This document shows, piece after piece, positions 56,655 through 64,000 of a DNA stretch of 64,000 bases. Source of the stretch: Posidonia oceanica (taxonomy: Eukaryota; Streptophyta; Magnoliopsida; Alismatales; Posidoniaceae); assembly GCA_037176725.1 (NCBI GenBank), contig JAZBRS010000011.1, forward strand, positions 4,030,001 to 4,094,000. The letters are read 5' to 3'. A program made the translations under genes and the position numbers. The notes below the pieces were generated by a model. The model was not told the DNA's origin, ran no database searches, and saw only the letters and a list, made by a program, of their open reading frames with translations. How positions within the stretch are numbered: position 1 is the first letter of the stretch; each line of letters starts with the position of its first letter.

Positions 56655-59600
56655 TAGACATGTAAATCAAGCCGGGCTGGGCTGGCCCGGCTTGATTTTT
56701 TATAGGCCCAGCCGGGCCCAAACTACTAAAGGGCTGGCCTGGCACGGCCCACGGCCCATGGTTGGACCGGGCCGGGCCAGGCCATGGGCCGGGCCGGTCC
56801 ATTCGGTTCATTTTTTTTAAAAAAAATTAACTTTTTTTTATTAAATATTGATATCTAATATACATTAAAAAATTAAAAATTACATAAGATATTTAAAATT
56901 TTACATCTTTACAATTTTTACATAAATATTTAAAAAATTACATCTTAAAATTACATTTTAAATATTTAATCATGTGTGGAGCCCATTTCGGTCCCTATGC
57001 CCGTTGAAGTTGATGCCGTCTCGTAGTCTTCAGTATCACTTTTTAAGTTGAGTCCTTGGAGACGATCAACCGCATCGTACCAGTCCTTCAGACCCTCGAA
57101 GGCTTCTACAGACTTTTCTGATAATCTACATCTTCTATCACTTAAAACTCTTTTTCCTGCAGAAAATGCAGACTCCGACGCCACAGTAGACGTCGGAATC
57201 GTTAGTAAATCTTTAGCCATTTTAGAAACTATAGGAAACCTAATTGCGGTATTAGACCACCATTTTAATGTATTTAAGTTATTCATTTCTGATTCACTAA
57301 ATGCAAATTCACATTCTAAATAATTTTCTAATTCATTATTTGTTGATGATTTTACATATTTTTCCTTTTTCTTATTTAGTCTACTCCAAAATGAACTACC
57401 AGTGCTACTACTAGTATGTGATCCTACATTACTAGATCTAAGTGCACTAGAACTACCTTATTTAACATATTCTTCAAATAATGTATATAAAGTAGTCTTA
57501 ATTTTATTATTAAATTCATCTATTAAGTCACTTTCATTCATGTTACTAAAAATATCATCTATAAGTACCATACAATTAACTAATCTATGCCTAGGATCCA
57601 TAATTATTGCTAAACATGCCCACATTGGAGGATCATTCCAATAACTATTATATTTTTGTTGCATTACTTGAATAATATTTACAAAACATGGTACTTCTCT
57701 ATATTGCTGAAAAATATTTGTAATATTACATAAATGAATTAAAACTAGATTACTAATAGGATAATATTGACCAGATAATTGTTTAGTAGCATTATAAAAA
57801 GGTTCTAAAAAGTTATGAATTATTTGAGCATTTTGCCAATCTTCATCATTTAACATATAATTAGATTTTGCATTATAAAATGCTGTAATTATGTGGTTAC
57901 AAGGTAAACTTGAACTTAACATATCATAAGTTGAGTTCCATCTATGTTGAACATCTAATTTAAATTTTTTAGGTCTTATACCATTTTCTGAACATAAATA
58001 CCTAAATTCTTGATATCTTTTAGCTGATGTTTGAATAAATAAAAGAGCTGATCTTATATTTTCTATATAAGGTCTAATGCAATCTATACCATCTTGTACA
58101 ATTAAGTTTATTATGTGACAACAACACCTACAATGAAAGATTTCACCATTTAATATTGGTTTTAGATTTCTTTTTAATAAATCTATGGCAACATTATTAT
58201 TAGAAGCATTATCAAAAGATATTGTATTAATTTTAAAATATAAGTGAAATTCTTTAGTTATTTCTTCTAACATATTAGCTATAGCCTACCAGTATGTGGA
58301 TAATCAAAAGTTCTAAAAGCTATTAATCTTTTTTGTAAGGTCTACTCCATGTCTATCCAATGTGCAGTTAAACATAGATATGGATAATTATTAGGGCCTG
58401 TCCAAACATCACAAGTTAATGATACTCTATATAATAGACTAAAAAATATTCTCATTAAATCTTGTTTATCTTTTTTAAATGTTTTATAAATTATATTTTT
58501 TGTAGTATTTCTAGAATGACCTTGAAATTGTGGATTAAGACAATCTTGTACACAAGATTGAAATTTTTTATTTTCTGATAAAGAAAAAGGTTGTTCATCT
58601 TGTACTATATATTTTGTAATACGTTCTTTTGCTCCTTCTGCATTATATTTCCAATTAGCTAAACCACTAGAACCTAATTGTAATTTTGATTGTCTTAAGT
58701 CTGTGTTTTCTTCTTTATTATGTTTAGCTAAACATTTTTGTAAATGCCTAGCAATGTGACCTACACCCCCACCCCTAGGACAAGTGTATCTTAGACCACA
58801 ATAATTACAAAAACATCTATTTTCATCTGCAGGGTCTAATGTTACATGTTCCCAAACCCATGAATTCTGTTTCCTAGTTTTTTAGTTCTAGTGGATTGTG
58901 TAGGGGTATCTTGATATTGGGGCTGGTCTGATTCCTGGGTTGGGATATAATCATGACTTCCTATGTTTTCCATTATAAAAATCTAAAGTATGAAAAAACA
59001 AATGAAAATTATGACTAGATAATTGAACAGTAGAAAAAAAAACAGATGTAATAACTAATTATGATTATGAAACCCTTATCCCAAAAGTCTCAAAACCCAA
59101 AAATGGAGGGAGTAGAAGTAGAGAAATTAGAGGGATTAGAAGTAGAGAATTTTTGTAGCTTCAGCCTTCAAGGGAGTAGTAGCAGAGCCAGAGAAAATTT
59201 CAGCAGATCAGCAGACGGGAGACCAGAGACCGGATACCGGAGTGTGGGAGAATTGCCACCTTGGGGAATTATGAGAGTGGAAGTGGGAGTAGGAGGATTA
59301 TGAGAGTGTTGTAGAGAGAAGAGAAGAGTGAGTTGTGTGAAAAAATATGAAGGTATGATAAGGTATTTATAGGAAAATAAAGAGAAGAGAAAAGGAAAAA
59401 AAAAAATATTTTGGCCGTTTTTAGCCGTTTGCAACGGTTGATTTTTCTTATTTATTTTTTTATTTTTTTGCAGGCCGGTCGGGCCCATCCCGGCCTGCAT
59501 TTCCGCGGGCTACTGGGCCCACTTAGTGGGCCCAGTTGGGCTCCGTTGCTGGGCCCAGCCTGGCCCAGGCCCACACCGGGCCTGGGCCAGGCTGGCCCAC

Positions 59601-59686
59601 GATTTCCGTGGGCTGGGGCCAGGCCGGGCCAATTTGCGGGCCGGGCCGAGCGGGCCTGGGCCGGCCCGGCCCATTTTACATTTCTA
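56655..59686 (-). mobile_element. J: hAT transposon, 3,032 bp
   Basis: Terminal inverted repeats TAGACATGTAAATCAAGCC (56655) and, at the other end reversed, TAGAAATGTAAAATGGGCC (59686). The 8-bp flanks are GCTACATG (56647-56654) and ACTACATG (59687-59694), one mismatch; note the host repeat itself contains GCTACATGG many times. Both subterminal regions are packed with GGGCC/GGCCC words (56675-56810 and 59470-59675). The minus-strand transposase has few lesions, so it is a fairly young insertion in C. Confidence 0.92.
56966..58973 (-). pseudogene. hAT transposase with BED zinc finger (frameshifted)
   Basis: Would catalyse cut-and-paste transposition of J. The start is the Met at 58973 (MENIGSHDYIPTQ). 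The BED finger is at about 58860-58740 (CFCNYCGLRYTC...HIARHLQKC). Then comes the RNase H-like core with SLTCDVWTGPNNYPYLCLTA (first Asp) and INTISFDNASNNNVAIDLL (second Asp), FHCRCCCHIINLIVQDG, and KFKLDVQHRWNSTYDMLSS. The C-terminal hAT dimerisation domain is at about 57290-57060 with TLKWWSNTAIRFPIVSKMAK and PTSTVASESAFSAGKRVLS. Lesions: frame changes near 58880 and 58285, and a TAA at 57458. Length about 660 codons, usual for RICESLEEPER-like BED-hAT proteins. Confidence 0.9.
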
Positions 59687-60720
59687 ACTACATGGCTCAG
59701 CAATTCTCATCCCGATCGCTGGGAGCTACATGGCTCAGCGATTCTCATCCCGATCGCTTAGAGGTACATGGCTCCTGATCGCTTGGAGCTACATGGCTTA
59801 GCGATCCTCATCTCGGTCGCTTGGAGCTACATGGCTCCCGATCGCTTGGAGCTACATGTCTTAGTGATCCTCATCCCGATTGCTTGGAGCTACATGGCTC
59901 AATGATCCCGATCGCTTGGAGCTACATGGCTCAGTGATCCTCATCCCGATCGCTTAGAGCTACATGGCTCCCGATCGCTTGGAGCTACATGACTTCCGAT
60001 TGCTTGGAGCTACATGGCTCAGCGATTCTCATCTCGATTGCTTGGAGCTACATGGCTCCCAATCGCTTGGAGCTACATGGCTCTTCAATCCTCATCCCGA
60101 TTGCTTGGAGCTACATGGCTCCCGATCGCTTGGAGCTACATGGCTCAGCAATCCTCATCCCGATTGCTTGGAGCTACATGGCTCCCGATCGCTTGGAGCT
60201 ACATGGCTTAGTGATCCTCATCCCGATTGCTTGGAGCTACATGGCTTAGCGATCCCGATCGCTTGGAGCTACATGGCTCAACGATCCTCATCCCGATCGC
60301 TTGGAGCTACATGGCTCCCGATCGCTTGGAGCTACATGACTCAACGATCCTCATCTCGATTGCTTGGAGCTACATGGCTCCTGATCACTTGGAGCTACAT
60401 GGCTTAGCGATCCTCATCTCGATCGCTTGGAGCTACATGGCTCAGTGATCCATAGCACCACCATCACATCATCCACACTGGCATCGCATACACATGCATC
60501 GCTCGTGCACCCCTAGCGGAGTTCAACGCACATGAGCACCAGCAGGCCATCAACATTGCATCCTAGCATTTGCATCTGCATCTGCATTGTGGCAACGAGT
60601 CATGACTTTCGGTGCATCCACTGGATTAGTGACTTATGCCATCAGCAACATTGCTCTCCCACCATCTACAGGTGGGGTGTCTTGTCAACCCTGAGTAGTA
60701 GCCTTGGTTCCCTCGACCTC

Positions 60721-60737
60721 ACTCAAGGAGGGGCATC
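60721..60737 (+). promoter_or_regulatory. polypurine tract of C
   Basis: ACTCAAGGAGGGGCATC, directly before the LTR start TGTAGATACCC. Confidence 0.8.
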
Positions 60738-62383
60738 TGTAGATACCCTGATTTTGTGGTTATTTGTTGACGGTTTTCTCCTAAGGAATATGCTCAGTCG
60801 TTGCGGCCCCCACCAATCCCAAACCCAAACCTAAGCCCCCACCAAGCCTAAACCCAAGCCTTATCCAAATCCAAGCCTTAATCCAACCAAAAAACCCAAA
60901 AACCACCCACAGCCCACTCTAGATTGTAGGACGATAAGTTTTCAAACGTCTTACGTAAGACGCTGGAGATCACAGCATCTTACACGGCCAGCCAGATTTC
61001 AGTGTAGGACCTTGAGCCTTCTATGTCTTACGTAGGACGCTGTAGATTCTAGCGTCTTACAAACCTGAATCAGTAGCTGTGGACAGAGCTTTGATTCAAG
61101 CTTCCAATCGATTCCAGAGTGCAAAGACCCTTGTGCCCTGCATCCAGAACCCAATCCCGTCCTAGTCCTGAGACCCCTCATTTCCAATTCAGCTGTTTCA
61201 ACCCAAGCAACCCATACAAAAGCTTTCTTCTTCCAGGTAAAGGGGGCGACTCTTTATTTTCACCGCTTGGCCATAATCCACTGCAACTCCTTTTGTGCTC
61301 TCACCTCCTGCCTGACCCCGAGTAGCCCCCAAGCCCTCCAAGAGTGCAACCGAGCCTTCCCAGCTGTCCCTGTCACCGTCCGAGCTGTAGCAACCTAGGA
61401 GAGCTTCGCCGGCGTCGAGAGCAACAACTGGCCATCCCATAGGTAAGTTTCCTTGGCCCTGCTTAGAACTATTCTTATACCATTGTAGATGCTAGATTCA
61501 TTGAGTTTTTAAAGCTTTTTACTCTGGTTTGCCGCCATTTTTGTTTTCCGATGATGGGTTCACCAACCATGTGAGGCCGTCGGCCACTGAGCATGGCTGG
61601 GAACCCCATCATCACCTAGTTTGCATCATGCCATAGCCTCCCTTGATCTTCCCAAGACTCCATCATAAGCCATGGCAGCACACCATGGGTTCCTGACCCT
61701 TCCAGTGGCCAGAGAACCCGTAGGATTTCGGTGAGAGGCAAGTGGATGTGGGTGGAGTGATTCTCATGTCCATTTTTCATAATAATTGCATGGTTTTGTT
61801 CGTGGATGAATGTTCTTGCCTAAGTGATAGCTTTTGTTTCGATTCAAACCGATTTGAATGCATAATCCACCAAGAGTCTTTGTTAGAGTGTAAGATGCTA
61901 AGTCCAGTTTGATTTGCATATCTACAGTTGCTTCATGGCATTAAACTTTCATTTTTAGCATGTTTTCAAAAGCATTCAACATGTTTTGCCTGGCATGGCA
62001 TTATCGCCCTTGGGCGTACAGTAAATGGCATTTGTTTGCCTACATTAGCCACAAATGAGCGGAATGGTCCAGAAAGACCGACTCACTCGGGCACATGGGG
62101 GTGCCTAACCCCTTCCCCATGCATAACGGGAGTCCTTACCCTTTCTCTGCACTGCATCGACTTTGTGTCATATCCATTTGGGACGGAATAGCATGTTTTA
62201 TAAATTGCATGATTTATTCGCATGTTTTACATATCCAGTTTTCATTGTCTTTCTTGTTTTACAATTAGACTAGGTGGCGACTCCATGTTTTGTTTTCTAT
62301 CCCACAGTTTTTCACCTGTCTTCTCACATCTTTTTGCCATGACCCACCATTCAACGATCGAGCCGTTCGGCTACATGGTCATA
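60738..62383 (+). repeat. 3' LTR of C (1,646 bp, internal deletion)
   Basis: Pairs with 44685-46945 from its first base (TGTAGATACCCTGATTTTG) to the end CATGGTCATA (CA changed to TA). About 590 bp present in the 5' LTR (about 45880-46468) are missing; the join is near 61905. The deletion removes most of the last three hairpin arrays; the first two (60926-61062) remain. The conserved box (62096-62148) and TGGCGACTCC (62275-62284) are kept. Confidence 0.9.
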
Positions 62384-63661
62384 GGAAGATTCACGAAGAT
62401 GGAAAACATGAGGGAAACATGAATGCAATCTATTAAAACCAAATTGCAATCACAAATCATCTCCATACTTCGACACCCACTGTGACGCCACCTTTCTTCA
62501 CTACCAATGAATAGTCGACCGGAGGAGGATAACTCCGAGGTCGTGGATGTGTTTTGAGCATCAGGGAGGAGTTGGGAGGACAATGCACACGTCAGAGTAG
62601 GCCGTGCCTTGTGCTCAATGGCCGATGGCCTCACACAGGCATAATGAACCCATCAACGCAAACCAAACAGAGGATGTAAAACTTGAATGATAACGGATGA
62701 AAATGAGGCAAATTGGATGTTGATGAAGTAAACAATAGCTAGAAGAAGAGATAACAAAGCTAAGAGAGTGAATGCTTGCCTGTGTAGACAGATGGGTTGT
62801 CCCTCCCAGCATTGGCGACTTGCGACGGTCATTCTCTGGGTCGTCGATGCTTGGATGTGACGGTGGCAGAGGCTGTTGGTTTTGCAATGCTAGAGGTGCT
62901 CGATTGTGCTGTGTTGGGATTGTATGGCTATGGTTGCTAATTTGGGATGGCCGGAGATAGGAGGCTTACAATGGACTAGTCGTGCAGTGGATGTGGGTGT
63001 ATGGGCTGTGCTTAGCGATGGAGGCTTGGCTGTGGGCAATCGGCAGTGCTGGGTTGAGGGAGTGGTTGCCGTGAGTGTGGGGACTGGCCGAGAGGTGCCG
63101 AGTGGCTTGGACGTTGGAGGAGGTCACTATTTTATAGGATTTAGAATGCATGGGGGGCTTTGATGTGTAACAGAATTCAAATGCAAGGTTGAGATTGAAA
63201 TGAATGGGTAGGATTGGTATTTAAATGTGAATGAGGGGTATGATGTTCTAGGCACGTCAAGGTACACGCTTAGATCCATGCGAGCCAAGGAAATGATGGT
63301 CCAAAAGCGATTGGACCAAACAAACTTTCAGCAGCAGTTCTGGTATAGGGGACAACGTGCCATCTATCTACGGCAGTAATCCATGCTAGCTATTCGCAGT
63401 AGTAATCCGAGGTGGTGATATGCGATGGACCTATTGCTGGGCCTGTTGCATGGATCTTGGGCCTATTTCTTAAGTGTTTGACCATCAATTGGGCTTTAGG
63501 TGTCTGAGGCTGGTGGTTTTGGGTAGGCTTATGGTGTTGGGTTAGGTTTGGGATGCTGGGATTGGTTTGTGGGAAGGTGATTGGGTCCGCCACGTCGCAA
63601 CTGGGGCAAGTTCTTCCCAAGGAGTCCACCGACAAGCAGCCTCAAAATTGGGGTGTCTACA
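62384..63661 (-). repeat. LTR of B, 5' portion
   Basis: On the minus strand it begins TGTAGACACCCCAATTTTG at 63661 and continues across C into 44684-43909. Total LTR length is about 2.05 kb without the duplication. It has palindromic CTACGGCAGTAATCC-type repeats at 63355-63420. Open frames are not genes. Confidence 0.82.
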
Positions 63662-64000
63662 AAAGCTATGAGTAGGTGCTGGGGTTCAGTGAGGGAGGAT
63701 GCTGGAGACTGCCAGAGTGCCAGTGCTGAGAGCTAGAGAGTCCTGAGAGAGAGCTTCGTACGAGGTGGAGGTTGTTTTGTAGGAGTGCTCATTGCATGAG
63801 GATGGTTGGATGCTAACCATTTTTGGGACGGTTGGCTGAGATTTGAATCGGTGGATTGGATTGGGTTATCAAGGTTTAAAGAGGGGTATGATGGCCAAGG
63901 CACATCACACATTGCCCTCAGATCCGTAGCAACCAATGGGAGGCTTGGAAAGGCACGTCCTCGAGTGATTACCCGAGTTTGCCCCTTTTGCAGTAGAAAC
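63662..64000 (-). repeat. I: fragment of another Tat-like LTR (insertion target of B)
   Basis: Part of this segment (GAGGGGTATGATGGCCAAGG, then CACATCA...CAGATCCG at 63882-63925) resembles LTR B at 63232-63290. B therefore inserted into a related LTR. AAAGC at 63662-63666 would be B's target duplication; the other copy is not in the window. Confidence 0.55.

Larger units (their letters stand above)
55943..60450 (+). repeat. hairpin satellite of C, split by hAT J
   Basis: About 40-45 units occupy 55943-56654 and 59695-60450. The main unit is 38 bp: GATCGCTTGGAGCTACATGG, then CTCAGCGATCCTCATCCC. Shorter 32-bp and 25-bp variants lack the CTCAT part or the second stem arm. Each full unit folds: GATCGCT pairs with AGCGATC and GAGC with GCTC around a TACATG loop. 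Frames of up to 168 codons through it are by-products of the repeat. Confidence 0.92.
44685..62383 (+). mobile_element. Element C: complete-ended Tat-like retrotransposon with gag and protease only
   Basis: 5' LTR 44685-46945, primer site 46951-46968, leader, gag (48055 to about 50768), protease (50879 to about 51750), a spacer frame (53553-53948), a long repetitive 3' region, polypurine tract 60721-60737, 3' LTR 60738-62383. Target duplication GGAAG at 44680-44684 and 62384-62388 is exact. No reverse transcriptase, RNase H or integrase motif was found in any frame. Two insertions sit inside: hAT element J and a probable solo LTR H. It appears to be a non-autonomous member that would need enzymes from a relative. 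Confidence 0.88.

Noticed and set aside
55919..60450. Frames of up to 168 codons with LGATWLSD/RLELHGSA repeats
   Set aside because: Translations of the hairpin satellite in different frames; no start context or domain.

Overview
This is nuclear DNA of a flowering plant with a large, repeat-rich genome. The evidence is Tat/Ogre-like and Athila-like Ty3 retrotransposons, a Sirevirus-like Ty1/copia element, a BED-type hAT transposon, a plant mobile domain (PMD) gene and a DUF7745-type gene. The species cannot be named from the sequence. No intact host housekeeping gene, tRNA or rRNA was seen. Almost the whole window is one nested stack of transposable elements.

Layout. Letters are my own labels. 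I is an old Tat-like LTR fragment at 63,662-64,000. B is a Tat-like element on the minus strand inserted in I. B's 5' LTR lies at 62,384-63,661 plus 43,909-44,684, its leader at 43,385-43,903 plus 33,456-33,916, its gag at about 30,710-33,455 and the start of its 3' region at 28,950-29,275. Three elements split B. C (plus strand, 44,685-62,383) is complete and flanked by the 5-bp duplication GGAAG; it lies in B's LTR. E (33,917-43,384) is a complete minus-strand Sirevirus-like element with two 1,181-bp LTRs and an extra envelope-position ORF; it lies in B's leader. F is an Athila-like element (minus, 19,400-28,949) in B's 3' region. F in turn contains G, a 2.95-kb solo LTR (22,464-25,414), and is interrupted by D, whose 3' LTR is at 16,726-19,399. 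Left of that LTR come D-type 3' repeats, an antisense intron-containing PMD gene (9,985-14,075) and an antisense DUF7745-type pseudogene (6,194 to about 9,420). The pseudogene is split by K, a perfect 2,186-bp solo LTR, and then by A, a minus-strand Tat-like element with its 5' LTR at 2,992-6,193 and gag running off the left edge. C carries a 3.0-kb hAT transposon (56,655-59,686) inside its tandem repeats and probably another solo LTR (about 51,755-53,114).

How the parts work. A, B and C share a gag family, a tRNA-Arg-like primer site just inside the LTR and two conserved boxes near the LTR 3' end; D shares the LTR boxes. C and D also share the polypurine tract and a repetitive 3' region. C encodes only Gag and protease, so it would need reverse transcriptase and integrase from elsewhere. 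All coding regions are decayed; many premature stops are single C-to-T changes, as expected of methylated, silenced repeats.

The most unusual signal is structural. The LTRs and 3' regions are full of short hairpins, often in back-to-back pairs. Stem sequences differ between elements, but both arms change together. The next most interesting point is that a Tat-like element appears to carry two intron-bearing genes in antisense.
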